Shown here: one piece after another, positions 44,441-55,869 of the stretch
Numbering within the stretch: the stretch's first letter is position 1
Layout of the letters: every line of letters begins with the position of its first letter
DNA from: Verticillium longisporum
Lineage: Eukaryota > Ascomycota > Sordariomycetes > Glomerellales > Plectosphaerellaceae
Direction: 5' to 3'
Assembly (NCBI GenBank): GCA_019188255.1
Contig: JAETXT010000001.1
Coordinates: 2,046,001 to 2,110,000 of the forward strand
Length of the DNA stretch: 64,000 nt
Position numbers and translations under genes: made by a program
The notes under the pieces: generated by a model
Database searches by the model: none
Seen by the model: only the letters and a program-made list of their open reading frames with translations
Told to the model about the DNA's origin: nothing

Positions 44441-45436
44441 TCTGCCTGTTGGTTTGGGGCGTGCACACGCCGTGCCAGGGTAACAGGACCCTCAGCTACA
44501 GATACAGTTCGGAAAGTACCTATGTAAGGTAGGGTAGGGTAGGTAGCTAAAGGTAAGTCCTGGTCCGACGTCCACAGGGGAGCCCTCAGGGCAGCATCGG
44601 CGGTGCGTCGTCTTGGGTCGTCGGCGACAGGCTCGATACGCTCCCTTCGTCAGGGGGGGCGAGGCACACGTCTCGTCTCGAGCTCGCAGATGGCGGTGCG
44701 ATGAGACAGAGTGATGTGGTGAGCTGGCAGGTAGGCTGATGTGAGGGAGGGAGAGGTCGGAATGCTGTTGACCCAGTCTGAGCTGCCAAGTCGGGTGGCC
44801 AAAGTCTGCCAGTTCAGTCCCTTGGCTTTCGTCGTCAATGGGAGAAGAGCCAGGAGCCAGGACCGGGAGTGGGAGCAAGTGCTGTTTTCAGTTTCCCTAA
44901 GGCTTCCGAGGGCGGTGCCGTCTTGCGACAAGCACAAGCCCATTCAACTCACTGATGCCGGGTGGGGGACACGACAGGCGGGACATGGTCAATTGGCTCA
45001 TTGCTGCGCCTTGCACATTTGCCTCCAATGCGTTGGAAGCATCAAATTAAAGTTCTGGTGTTCGAGACAGGTGCATCACCAGGCCTGCCAAGCACAGCCC
45101 TGTTGAGCAGCGCTGCTGGTTGGGACATCTACCTACTGCCCACCCTACCTACATGTATCACGAGCTTGTCCCCTTTGTCGTGGCCTATGGGCAGCTTTGG
45201 GGCCCAATGCGCCCCGACAGACAACCCACCGTCTGCTCCAGTCCATCGCGGCATGGGGGACCGATACAACACCTCCGAATCCGCGCAGGCCGGAGTTCCG
45301 TCCTATCATTCGGCTGACTGTGCCGTGGAACAGCTACGTCAGGCTCCAACCGAATGAACCACATAAAAAAAGAAGGACGCGCGCTTTTCGCAGCAACAAT
45401 GCTGGTCTAATGAAACAGCAAATCCATTCATTCACC
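44441..45436. promoter_or_regulatory. Divergent intergenic region
   Basis: About 1 kb between the small minus-strand gene and the molybdate transporter. It holds TAGGGTAGGGTAGGTAG (44527-44546) and CTACC units (45129-45154) of the dispersed repeat. No gene supported. Confidence 0.4.
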
Positions 45437-46857
45437 ATGGCGACCATGTCCTTCTTCGAACAGCTGCAACGCGTTCACCGCCACAATGTCACGACGCTGC
45501 GCCAATCCCCAGTGGCCGAGATCTCAGGCGCCTTGGGAGATCTCGGCACCCTGCTGCCCTTGAAGATCGCCCTCGCGATCCAGCACGACATTTCCCTGCA
45601 CAGCACCCTGGTCTTCACGGCACTCTTTAACGTGGGCACACCTCTCATCTTCGGCATCCCCCTCCCCGTTCAAGCTATGAACGTGTCTTGCCCTCCTATC
45701 ATCGAAATCCTGACTCATTGACTATTGAAATTAACCACGTGCTCCGCCTCCAGGCCATCGCCGCTGCAGCCATCGCCCGACCGAACACCGGTTTTGAGGA
45801 TGTCATCTATGCAGGGCAATGGGTTGGCCTTGCCGTTCTCCTGATGAGCCTGACCGGCTTCCTTCAGCGATTCAGCGCCGTGGTGCCCATACCCATAGTC
45901 AAGGGCATTCAACTGGGCGCCGGTCTCTCTCTTGTCATGGCAGCTGGCTCCAAAATAGCGGGTTCCCATGACAGGACCCCTCTTCTGGATTATGCCGCCT
46001 TCGTGGCGCTCGTCGCGACACAGACGTTGCCGCGGTTTCCATACGCCCTCTGTATGTTCGTGCTGTGCGTCGCAATGGCTCTGGCTTCGGTCGTCCATTC
46101 GGGGGGTTGGGCAGCGTTGCCAGGTCTGCGACTCTGGGAACCTCGTTACGTTCTCGGGTTTTATGATCCTACCAGGTCGACAGAGGCCATGGCCATGGCC
46201 CTCGGCCAACTGCCCTTGACCACCCTCAACTCGGTCATTGCCGTCAGCGCTCTCGCGACCGATCTGCTACCGGATATGCCTACGCCTTCCGTCACGTCCA
46301 TGGGCATAAGCGTGGGTCTCATGAATCTGACGGGCAGCTGGTTTGGGGCCATGCCTGTCTGTCACGGCGCTGGTGGGCTCGCAGCTCAGTACAGATTCGG
46401 AGCCCGCAGCGGTGCCAGCGTCGTCATGCTAGGTCTGTTCAAGCTGTTTCTCGGACTCTTCTTCGGTCGCAGTCTCATTAACCTGCTGGCTGAGTACCCT
46501 CAGAGTCTGCTCGGCATCATGGTCATTGCAGCTGGGTTGGAGCTTGTCAAGGTTGGGTACTCGCTCAATCACGGGGCGCCGGATCTCTGGGAGAAATCGA
46601 TACAGCAGTCTCAAGAAGGACCGACTGTGGTGAGAAGGCATCGCGACATCACAGATGAGGAGAGAACGGAGAGATGGACAGTCATGATGATGACTACAGC
46701 GGGCATAATAGCGTTTCGCAATGATGCCATTGGCTTTGTCATGGGTCTCGTATGCCACATGGCGTATCGGGTGGCGGAAAGGCTACCGCGATGGTATCAT
46801 GCCAGGCGATCCGGTCTCTTCTCTGGTGCAGGAGAGCATACCCCTTTGCTGAGGTAA
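45437..46857 (+). CDS. Molybdate transporter (MOT1-like, sulfate-transporter superfamily)
   Basis: MOT1 proteins import molybdate for the molybdenum cofactor of nitrate reductase and other enzymes. Exons 45437-45682 and 45754-46857 give 449 residues. Family marks: SGALGDLGTLLPLKIALA near the N-terminus, PLPVQAM at the exon join, PIPIVKGIQLGAGLSL, the central TTLNSVIAVSALATDLLP and NLTGSWFGAMPVCHGAGG, then AAQYRFGARSG. About ten hydrophobic segments are visible. The C-terminus has a charged loop (RRHRDITDEERTER) and ends GEHTPLLR, a possible dileucine sorting signal, which would fit a vacuolar or endosomal location. An alternative start lies at 45446. No disruption. Confidence 0.85.
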
Positions 46858-47614
46858 AAACATAGTCTCTGGCTGCAGGGTCGTTCGTCACGCTGTGGTT
46901 CCAAGGTGCTTAGGAGGAAGTGCAAGAAAAAAAAACTGGCCGAAGTGCTAGTTGGGCTCCTTTTCCCTAGACCCATTTCTCTGACAAGCATTCCGTTGTC
47001 TGTGATGCAGTGCCATTTTTTTTTGGAGAGACGCACATGTAGACAGGGAAGGCTGAGGACAGGAATGACCTACAGTGCCAGATCAATCAAAGCGGGCAAG
47101 CGCATCCAAGTAAGTGTCAGCGCTGCAGGAGCCTCGGTACAACCCACACTTTACCCTGAAGGAAGCAATGGGCTGCTACGGCGTCAATGTCTGAGGTGCC
47201 TGTCTCGTGCTGGCCCCTTACACCTTCCACACCGAAGGTACCTACCCCTTGATCGAGAAAGACAGGCAGAGGCAGGCAGTGAGGCAAGTCTCGCTGGTGA
47301 GGAAAGAGGTACCCAACCAAGGGTGTTGACCAGTCGCGCGGGGAAAGAGGAGCCCATCGGTGAGGGTAAGCGCAATCTGGCCAATCACAAGGCGCGCCGT
47401 CCCCATCGACCCTGTCGTCCTCTAAGGTGAGCCCATCACAAGGCAGAGACCAAAGGGCGACTGGCTCTGGCGCCCAATTTTTTGGGAACCTTCCCTTCCG
47501 CATCGTATCCCGGCCGAGCGCATCACGACGCAGTCCCGTCGCATCTGACCAAACGCCCTTGTTGGCTCGCAGAAGACGAAGGAGCTGGTCTGTTGCCATC
47601 CGCGCAGAGCAGCG
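46858..47614. other. Intergenic region
   Basis: About 760 bp between the molybdate transporter and the Fhl1-like gene, both plus strand. A-runs at 46925-46935 and T-runs at 47017-47026. No gene seen. Confidence 0.4.
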
Positions 47615-50600
47615 ATGACTTCGTCCCAAGCCGGCCAAAGCGGCCAGGCGCCCGAGCTACCGATGCCCATCCCGACGACACCACCGCCAAAGTCCAAGTC
47701 CGCCACGCCAATGCCTGCGACTGCTGCGCCAGCGACACCCATCGCCGCCGCGACGACAACGACCACTCCACCACCGCCTCTTCCGAGCGACCAGCCGTCG
47801 GCAACCGTACCCGCTGATCCATTCGCGGCGCCCGACATGGCTTCTGCCGACGTGACGGTGCCCACGGCTGGCCATCCCATGGACAGCCTTGTCGAGGGGG
47901 TCACCTCCGAATCCCTCGACACCGATATGCCCAATGCCCAGCCATCACTGGACCAGCAACAGACGCAACAACAGAACAGCCAAGGGCTCCAGAACAATCG
48001 CCATCGTTCGCAATCTCACACCCGTTCCTCCAACCTCAGCCCCTTCGATGTCCCCTTCCCGCCCACGCCCATCTCCACCCTTGATGCCAACGCGTACATG
48101 GCCATGGCCCTCGCGCAAATGGCCGGCGATTCAATGATGCAGCATCAAATGGCCCAGCCACCCTCGACAGTCACCCCGGCTCAGGTCACCCTCCCCAGCA
48201 ATCTCACCAACGGCGCCGACGGCGTGACCGCCAGGGCTAGTAACCTGCCGGATGCCGGCGAAGGCCTCGAATCCTTCGCACGAATAGAATTCGCCGACAG
48301 TGTCTTCCAGATGACGACTTACGCCGTCATAATCGGACGCGACCAACGTGCCCTCGAGCAAGCCAGGAGAGATGAGAGGCGCGCCGAAGAACACAGGCGG
48401 AGGGCGGCGGAGAACGAACGGCTGGGCCTGCCTCCACCATCACCAGTGAGGCATGACAGAGGCAAATTCAGCAAGTCCTACGTCAGTGAGGAAGGTGGTA
48501 TGCTGGGGCCTGAGTCCGATAGTGACGAGACTGGTCGGCCCAAGAAACGACGAAAGACCAGCACCAATGACGAGCCAGAGCATCAAGAGGCAGATCAGTC
48601 GCAGGAGAACCTGATTTCAAATCGCCAGTACATCTCGCATACGCCTGGTGCTGCTGCTGTCGACCTCGCATCATTACGACCCTCCCCCTACCATGTGCCC
48701 ATCATTGGCATTCACTCTCCAGGACCCGACATCGCCAGCAAAACAAAGGCAATCTCCCGGGAGCATGTTCGCATCCAGTTCAATCAGAAAGAAAGCGTTT
48801 TTGAAGCAATACCGCTACACAAGAACGGCTTCTTCGTTGGAGACGTTCTGCATAAAGAAGGCACGGTCGTCCTACGAAGTGGCGATACTCTCCAGATCAA
48901 AGACGTTGACTTTCGCTTCCTCATCAACGGCGTTCCTGAGGGCAAGACTGGCGCGGAAGAAGAGGTCGAAGAGGAACGCATGAAGAAGAAGCGATACTCT
49001 GAAGGCGGCAAAGAGATGAGCTTTGAGTTTGAGGCATCGCATGGAAACGGCCAGCTGCAAGACACGAGTGACTCGTCATCCGTCCTCAGCCCTCCTGCAC
49101 CGTCCGATGACGAGGATTCCGAGCCCGAGGCGGGCGATACAAGACCGCCCAAATTCGCGGTCGACACGACCGCCGAGGTTGATTTGGAGGCGATGGACGC
49201 TGATGCAGACGCAGATGCAGATGCCGATATGGACGCCCCTGCTGAGCCGGAACATGTACAAGTGAAGGGCGAGCTCGGGATGGACCCTCAGCCGGAGATG
49301 TTGCTCCCCCGATACCAAAGAAGCGCGGCCCTGGCCGTCCACCAAAGAATGGCATCATGTCCAAGAGAGAACAGCGACTTCTCAAGAAGCAAGCCCAGGA
49401 GATGGCAAGAAAGACACTGCCACAGCCTCCGCCTGGTGAGCCACCGATTAAGCGAAAGGTCGGAAGACCTAGGAAGCATCCTTTGCCTGAAGATGGCGGC
49501 GACCGTCCTGAGAAGCGCAAGTACAAGCCAAGGAAACCCAAAGAGGAAGGAGGGGAAGGGTCCGATGCAGAAAGACGTGCCAAGGAAAAGAAGGACAAGA
49601 AAGTGCGGCCTAAGTCACCCCCTGGAGCTCAAGATCGAGGATTACACAGAGGAACAGCTGCAGAAGCCCAACAAGAATTACGGCGTTCTCATCGACGAGA
49701 CGTTGACAGCTGCCCACGCCGAGGGCCGTGCCGAGGGTCTTACGCTGAAGCAGATCTATAAGCGCATTACACTCAAATACCCCTGGTTCTACTTCCATAC
49801 CGAAACCAAGGGCTGGGAGTCCAGTGTGCGACATAACCTAATTGGGAACGAGGCTTTCAAGAAAGACGATACGACAGGCCTCTGGTCAAGAGTTCCAGGG
49901 GTCGAGCTTGATGCCGGCAAGAAGCGCAAGGCTACCTCACCCGACCGCACCCTCGCACCCGGCTACGGGCCGTATGCGCATCCAATGTACCCACCATATA
50001 CAGCGGCAGCTCCTCATATGGCGCCGGCAGCGCCTGGAGCACCAACGTATCAGCATCAACCCCAAGCCTATCACCCTCAAACTTACAATACTCAACAACC
50101 ACAACCCGCCAGGCCTCCCCAGTATTCCCCGCCAGGATCTGTGCCGGTAGTCAGCCAAGCACCCCAGTCCGTTCCAGCACAGCCTGTCGCGCCAGCACAA
50201 CTCCCTGGCTACGGCCCAGCTCCCGCCGGGGTTGCCCAAACCTCAACGTACAGCTCGCCGTACGCATCAAGACCTCCGCCGGCCAACCCAGCAGTCAAGA
50301 CCGAAGACGGCTCCGCTCAGGTGCATGGCCCTCCGGCAGCACAGCCGCCAGCGCTGGCCCTTTCCGGAGTCCCGATTCAGCCACAACCTGCTACGAACCC
50401 GCAAGCCGTGTCTACAGCGCAGCGAGTAACTCAGACACCACCGGTGCAAAGTCAGCAGCGGCACGTCATCGAGCCTAGGCTCTTCCGCTCCGTGTTGAGC
50501 CTGAAGAATGGCTTGGTCGAGAACATGAAAAAGGCAAAGAGCCCAAAGGGCGAGGCCATTGTCATGTCGGCACTCAATCGTTGTCTGGGTCTGAAAGCAG

Positions 50601-51022
50601 CAGCAACGGAAAACCCTGCGCTGGAAGACATTTGTATGCGAGGCATACAGAAGGTCTTAGACGGCTACTCCGGTCAAAGCAAGAGTCCCACGCCTGGGGA
50701 ACCCGCTACGGCCAAGGCGAACGGACCAGGTTCGGTGTTTGACCCCAAGGTCTTTGCCGCCCTCGTGGGCTTCAAGAATGTCTCAACCAATGCGCTCAAG
50801 GCAACTGTGGGCGAGAGTGTCGCCGAAGCCGTCGCGCTGTCGGCCATTGACCGGGTCCTTGGCCTAGCGGAAGCCAGTATTGTGCCACCCAAGGCACCTC
50901 CCCGTGATGGCAGCCCGCCAGAGGCCGGCAAGCAGTCTAGCTATGAGGTGATTGAGACTCGTTTGATGGCGAACGTGCGGCAGATGCTGCTTGGTCTGAA
51001 CCAGAAGTTACATGGAGCATGA
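47615..51022 (+). CDS. FHA and forkhead transcription factor (Fhl1-like), with a compensated frameshift pair
   Basis: Fhl1-type factors bind ribosomal-protein gene promoters through an atypical forkhead domain and recruit cofactors through an FHA domain. The frame is 1135 residues without intron. N-terminus: Pro/Thr/Gln-rich. FHA-like region about 215-435, with a long insertion (FARIEFADSVFQ; KTKAISREHVRIQF; IPLHKNGFFVGDVL; LRSGDTLQIKDVDFRFLI). An acidic region with a DADADADA repeat follows. Forkhead about 685-770 (KPNKNYGVLIDETL; LTLKQIYKRITLKYPWF; WESSVRHNLIGNEAF). Then Pro/Gln-rich, with a helical C-terminus. Between 49306-49310 (C-run one short) and 49618-49622 (C-run one long) the frame is shifted. 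The correct frame there encodes two AT-hooks (KRGPGRPPK, KVGRPRK) and a Lys-rich linker. As written these about 105 residues are garbled though the frame stays open. Confidence 0.83.
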   Translation: MTSSQAGQSGQAPELPMPIPTTPPPKSKSATPMPATAAPATPIAAATTTTTPPPPLPSDQPSATVPADPFAAPDMASADVTVPTAGHPMDSLVEGVTSESLDTDMPNAQPSLDQQQTQQQNSQGLQNNRHRSQSHTRSSNLSPFDVPFPPTPISTLDANAYMAMALAQMAGDSMMQHQMAQPPSTVTPAQVTLPSNLTNGADGVTARASNLPDAGEGLESFARIEFADSVFQMTTYAVIIGRDQRALEQARRDERRAEEHRRRAAENERLGLPPPSPVRHDRGKFSKSYVSEEGGMLGPESDSDETGRPKKRRKTSTNDEPEHQEADQSQENLISNRQYISHTPGAAAVDLASLRPSPYHVPIIGIHSPGPDIASKTKAISREHVRIQFNQKESVFEAIPLHKNGFFVGDVLHKEGTVVLRSGDTLQIKDVDFRFLINGVPEGKTGAEEEVEEERMKKKRYSEGGKEMSFEFEASHGNGQLQDTSDSSSVLSPPAPSDDEDSEPEAGDTRPPKFAVDTTAEVDLEAMDADADADADADMDAPAEPEHVQVKGELGMDPQPEMLLPRYQRSAALAVHQRMASCPRENSDFSRSKPRRWQERHCHSLRLVSHRLSERSEDLGSILCLKMAATVLRSASTSQGNPKRKEGKGPMQKDVPRKRRTRKCGLSHPLELKIEDYTEEQLQKPNKNYGVLIDETLTAAHAEGRAEGLTLKQIYKRITLKYPWFYFHTETKGWESSVRHNLIGNEAFKKDDTTGLWSRVPGVELDAGKKRKATSPDRTLAPGYGPYAHPMYPPYTAAAPHMAPAAPGAPTYQHQPQAYHPQTYNTQQPQPARPPQYSPPGSVPVVSQAPQSVPAQPVAPAQLPGYGPAPAGVAQTSTYSSPYASRPPPANPAVKTEDGSAQVHGPPAAQPPALALSGVPIQPQPATNPQAVSTAQRVTQTPPVQSQQRHVIEPRLFRSVLSLKNGLVENMKKAKSPKGEAIVMSALNRCLGLKAAATENPALEDICMRGIQKVLDGYSGQSKSPTPGEPATAKANGPGSVFDPKVFAALVGFKNVSTNALKATVGESVAEAVALSAIDRVLGLAEASIVPPKAPPRDGSPPEAGKQSSYEVIETRLMANVRQMLLGLNQKLHGA

Positions 51023-51442
51023 CGCATGCCTGAAGAGGAGCATAGGAACGGCGCTTCGAAGTGCAGCCTAGCACTTGTTTGCCCGAGCTCACATAGGGGC
51101 TTCATGGGGGTGACTATGATTATGAAATCAATATCTTAGGGCAGGAGTTTAATGCACGCCTCGTCGGGTTAGACGGAGAACAACAGGTGGCGTGTGAATG
51201 ATATTTACCAGACTCCCGCTTCACTAAGATCGTTCAGGGTGACAGGTGACCAAAGTATTCATGTCACAGCGACGTTCATCACATGTAGGCGTCCGTTGGA
51301 CAGGTCAAACTAATAGCAGCGATTTGGTTTCGTAGCATTTCTACCTTTTTCAAGAGCTAGCGCATCATCCAAACTCCAGTGATGGGATCAATGCCTGATC
51401 ACAGTAGGTCATGTTGCTTGATGTCTACGCCAGGCCCTGCGA
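51023..51442. other. Intergenic region between convergent genes
   Basis: About 420 bp between the 3' ends of the Fhl1-like gene and the minus-strand unknown. AT-richer than the coding sequence. Nothing further seen. Confidence 0.4.
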
Positions 51443-53850
51443 TCAACTCCAGTCATACGCCGTCGGCGGGTTGGGTGGCTCAGTCAGAGCCCGGCGGAAC
51501 CTCCGCCCACCCTCCCGAGGCACGACAGGCGCTCGGCGGGTTGGACAGGGCGGCACTCCTTCTAGGTGCCTCCTAGGCTCGGACCCCGTACCTCTCTCTG
51601 GCGGCGGTTCGTTGCCCCTGGACTGGTCGCGCCGTGTCTCGCTATCTATCCCCGTCGTGTCAACTGCTGTCTTTGGGCCTCCACGAGAGACGCCGAGTGT
51701 TTCTGTAGCCTCTGTCCTGCTGTCAACTGGGCTAAACGAGCGGGACTGCTGTGGGAAGGCGAACTGATGATCATCGGGCAGAATCCGCCTCATCGATTCG
51801 TGATACGCACTGGAGATTCGGTCACCTGCCGCTTTGTTCTTGGCTCGGGCCGCGTCGCGCTCTGCCTTGAGGTGGGGGGTCTCTGCATGCTCGGAGGGCA
51901 CGGCGAGCGCTTTGGCGAAGACTTGATCGTATAGGATTTGTTGTTCTTTGATGAGGGGCGGGAGGTGAGAGTCGATGGGGGCGTCGTTGTCGAAGAAGGC
52001 GTCGAGGAAGCGGAGCTTTTCCTGGATCGTCATCGCGTCCCAGCTGGTCTGGCATGATGACTTTGCTGCGACCGGGACATGGTTTGATGCCTTGTTGGCA
52101 CGAAGGTGTGGGGTCTCTCCGGCAGGCTGTGGCGCCTTGGTTGAGGAAGATTCACTTGAGCAGCTGGCGGAGCCAGTGTCGTTTCGAGGAAACTTCCAGT
52201 CCGCCTTTCCATTGCCGAGATTCGGATGGAAAACCTGAGAAGGCCCGCCCAGGCGGTTGTCGTTGTCAAGGAATGCTCTGTGCGTGGTCTGTATGGCAGA
52301 GCTTGCTATAGGATCAGCATGACCGAGCCCAGGACTGGACGTCAGGGCACTGGTGTTACTAGTGATAGGTTTCCGCAGGCAAAGCGGTCTGATTGCGATT
52401 TCTCCAGGCCGGAACCGCTGGTCATCCTGCAAAGGCAACTCGGGCTGGTGTTGTCTTGAGGGTATACGTAAAGGGGCGGGTATTGGGCTGCTATAGGCGG
52501 CCCCAGAGCGGAACCCATACATGTTATCAAACCTGAACTCGTCCGAGTCGGAGTCATCTTGGGGAGCACGGACAAGAGGCCCTGCGACCCTGCGGTCCCG
52601 CCATATCATGGTGTCATCTGTAATAGGGGGGTACAAAGTGTGTGAGCCTCGGTTTGCGTGGTCGCTGTGGGCAGCTGCGAGAGCCCTGTTACTGATGGTG
52701 GCCTCTTGGAGGAGCTTCTTCTCTCCGGACCTAACCGTGCGCTTCTCGGCGCTTCTGTTGACTTCCTCGTCGGACATGTCGAGGTGGCCACGAACCCCTT
52801 TCTAAAAAGTATCGACCGCCTCCGTACCGCGAATCAAAGAGCTGGGTTGACTCTGCTCGGCACCCGCACAGGTGGCATATGTGTTTGAGCTATGAAAGGT
52901 AGTCGAATCTATCCCACTGGTGATCTCTGTGCATGTAGCATCGTCTGATGGAAGAGAACCATCAGCATTCATAAGGGTATTGTTCTCACAGTGTACTCAC
53001 CTTCCATTTTGCCTGTCTGCCATTCGTTATTGGCCTTGGCCTCGGCAGCACTATCTCCGGGGACTGTGGTAATAAGCAGATGCCTCTGGCAGAGAGAAAC
53101 TCGATGCGGGAACTCACCATTGCTGAACGAAGGAGCGTCCCTCCCGCTAGACTCATGCTTGATTCCGTAGATACGACTGTTCGGGGTCATACCGCAAGGA
53201 GAATGTAACCCTTCCGGTGGATGGTTCTCCGAGAGCGAGTCAAGTGGCTGGTTTGCAAAGAATTCTTGATACGTGAGCATCGTCAAAGAGTCCTCGTCCG
53301 TTCCAGGGACGCATGTCGGAGGCGCCACAGTAACTGAGCCGTTATCGTTATGAGGAGAGGGAGCAGGGGCAGCTCCAGCATGGGCGGAAAGAGACTTTGG
53401 ACTAGGCTGCTGGCCACTATATGACGATGTTGGAGTGAATTTTCGTAGGGGTCTCTCAGTCGTCTCAGTGGCAACTGGCTTCTTGTGTTCGAGCCAGGAG
53501 ACGATATCCCTGACAGCTGGTGTCCCTGACGCATTTGACGGCTTGCGGTCTCTGTTATTGGAAGGCGAATAGTCGGTGTTAGATGTCTTTGAGAACGCTT
53601 CTTTGCGTGAAGCCATGACAGTTGACGTTGAAACGGGGGCGGCGCCTGAGCCAGGAGTCGAGGTTTGTTTGCGGCTGAAGCCCGCAGTGAAACTTGTCGT
53701 CACGCCAGTGATAGGTCGTTTCCTATCCAGGATGCCTTCATCCGGGTGATCGGGGGACGCTTGGCTGCCTTCACCTTGATTGCCGGGGCTCCATGGCATT
53801 GAGCTTTCGGCACGGTGGGCCATGACGCGATGACCGCTGACGCCAGGCAC
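51443..53850 (-). CDS. Large disordered protein of unknown function; in-frame TAG or unusual intron
   Basis: Two long minus-strand frames join through short introns. Exon 1 is 53850-53118 (Ser/Pro-rich, with RDIVSWLEHKKP and LTMLTYQEFFANQPL). Introns 53064-53117 and 52945-53000 are standard. Exon 3 starts at 52944 (DDATCTEITSG). The reading frame then meets TAG at 52802-52804 before continuing, in the same frame, into the frame from MSDEEVNRSAEKR (52777) to 51443. Either the TAG is a nonsense change, or a 66-nt intron (52762-52827, GTACGG...GAAG) removes it, or there are two genes. The downstream part has a helical block SWDAMTIQEKLRFLDAFFDN. About 743 residues if spliced. A Met at 53823 is an alternative start. 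No family recognised. Confidence 0.5.
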
Positions 53851-54787
53851 GGTCTCTACACTACCGGTCTGTACACGAGCCTCGGCAGGAAGAGTGCACT
53901 AGACGCGATTTTTGGTAGTGAGTATTTGAGGATAGAAGTGCAAGGTGTCACTGGGCGATGTCGATGGTTGATCTTCCCGTGTCAAATGGTGCTCTGTTTG
54001 CGCAAGTGATGGCCAAGAGTTGTGTTGGCAGAATAGAGCTTCCAAGAAACCAGATTGGAAAGAGTATTGGCAGAGTCAGGTTTCCCGCGAAACAGTGAAT
54101 GGATGACAGTATATACTGCAACCATCTATTTTGGCGTCCCCTACACGTGTCGTTGAATAAAAGCTGTTGCCTTGGGCATCCGACAGGCGTCGCCAAGGCA
54201 GACGGCCTTGATGTATTCACCTGGAATTTCAGCGGAGCAATATACTCTCGCGGTGAGATCAACTCGAGTATAGGTCCTCAGCCCTCCAGAAGAACAAGAC
54301 AGAACACATGGTTGATGGACATTGCCTTCGTGTCTAGGCTGGCGCAACTGCTTGAAGGCGTCCATGGCATCGCAAAGGAACAGAAACGGATTAATGTATG
54401 ATTGTGAATTTCCGCGCAGTATCATGAGAACGAGGATAGTATCCCACTCACACCCTCAACTGCAACCCGACACAATATATGGGGACCATATGAATGGATC
54501 ACTCATGGTCGACAGCAGCGTGATCAGGGACGTATCGGAGCTGTCTACGCACGGGCCATTTTGCTCATCCCCAGCCCCATAATTCGTGGCTCACAGGGGC
54601 CAAGCCACACGGCAGGGACCACCTCCTGAGGTGCTTGGAGGACGCTCTGACTTTGGCGTGGCCTTTGCCTGAAGCTTTAGCAGGGGGAATTGACCGTACT
54701 GACCGTACAGCTGTCTTCAACTCAACATCGAACCTGTCGACAAACTCCAAATCCTCCCATTTCGCAACCGCTACCGAAACAGTCAAG
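53851..54787. promoter_or_regulatory. Divergent intergenic region
   Basis: About 940 bp between the divergent unknown gene (-) and epsilon-COP (+). No conserved frame or clear motif. Confidence 0.4.
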
Positions 54788-55869
54788 ATGGATCCCTACT
54801 CGGCCGAAGGCGAACTGATCAACATCCACAACCACTTCCACCAGGGCCAATACCAGGAGGCCATCGATTATGACACTTCTTCGCTCTCCGCCGAGAACGC
54901 CCTCCCCGCCCGCGTCCTAGTCCTCCGGTCCCGCATCGCTCTCGGCCAGTCTGCAGAGGTCCTGGCTGAGCTCAAGGGCGAGAAGAAGCCCGAGCTGGTG
55001 GCCCTCGGCGCCTACGCCCAATTCGAGACGGGCAAGACGGAGGAGGCGGTGGCGACGATCCAGAAGCTCGCCGAGGCCGAGGGAGAGAATGCGACTGTGC
55101 AGATTATCGGGGGCACCGTCCTGCAAGCGGCTGGCCTGTCAGAGGAGGCCCTGACGCTGCTGTCACAACACCAAGGAAGCCGTACGTTGGAACTGGCGCT
55201 CTAGCGGGCAGCGCGTTCCAGGCCGGATGCTAACCCCGCCACAGTCGATGCCGTCGCCCTCATTGTGCAGATCCATCTGCAACAGAACCGAAACGACCTC
55301 GCCCTGAAGGAGGTCGCTGCGGCCAGGAGGTGGGCTCAGGACAGCTTGCTTGTCAACCTGGCCGAGTCTTGGGTTGGCCTGCGCCAGGTACGAAACAACG
55401 AGAAACACACATCCACGGCCAAGGGGAGCGCAGTCATGCTGACAAGCAACAGGGCGGCGAGAAGTACCAGCAGGCGTTCTACGTTTTCGAGGAGCTCGCT
55501 CAAGCACCAGCAACATCGTCCACCATCTCGCTCGTGTCGCAAGCCGTGGTCGAGCTGCACCTTGGACGCACCGAGGAGGCGCAAGCGGCGCTTGACCAGG
55601 CCCTGGAGAAGGACGGCAGCAATGCCGAGGCCATCGCTAACCTGCTGGTTCTCACTGTCATCGCAGGCCAGGACCCGACGGAGCTCACAACGTAAGACAT
55701 GCCATTCCGGGCCATCCCCTCATAAAGTCTACTTTGGAAGTCATCCTGACAGACCACTAGCAAGCTCCAAGCGGCAGACGCAAAACATCCTTTCCTCGCG
55801 GACCTCGAGGAGAAGAGCGCCCTGTTCGACAAGGCGGCGACCAAGTACAGCGCCAAGGTGTCAGCATAG
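54788..55869 (+). CDS. sec28: Coatomer subunit epsilon (epsilon-COP, Sec28)
   Basis: Epsilon-COP is the TPR-like subunit of COPI coat vesicles and stabilises alpha-COP in retrograde Golgi-to-ER transport. Four exons (54788-55181, 55245-55387, 55453-55691, 55761-55869) give 294 residues, the usual length. It starts MDPYSAEGELINIHNHFHQG, then YQEAIDYD. Helical repeats follow: PELVALGAYAQFETGKTEEA; ALIVQIHLQQNRNDLALKE; WAQDSLLVNLAESWVGLRQGG. The conserved core is EKYQQAFYVFEELAQ, then VVELHLGRTEEAQAAL and AEAIANLLVL. It ends KHPFLADLEEKSALFDKAA. Introns all have GTA donors and CAG/TAG acceptors. A longer N-terminus from 54635 is open but is not family-like. Confidence 0.92.
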
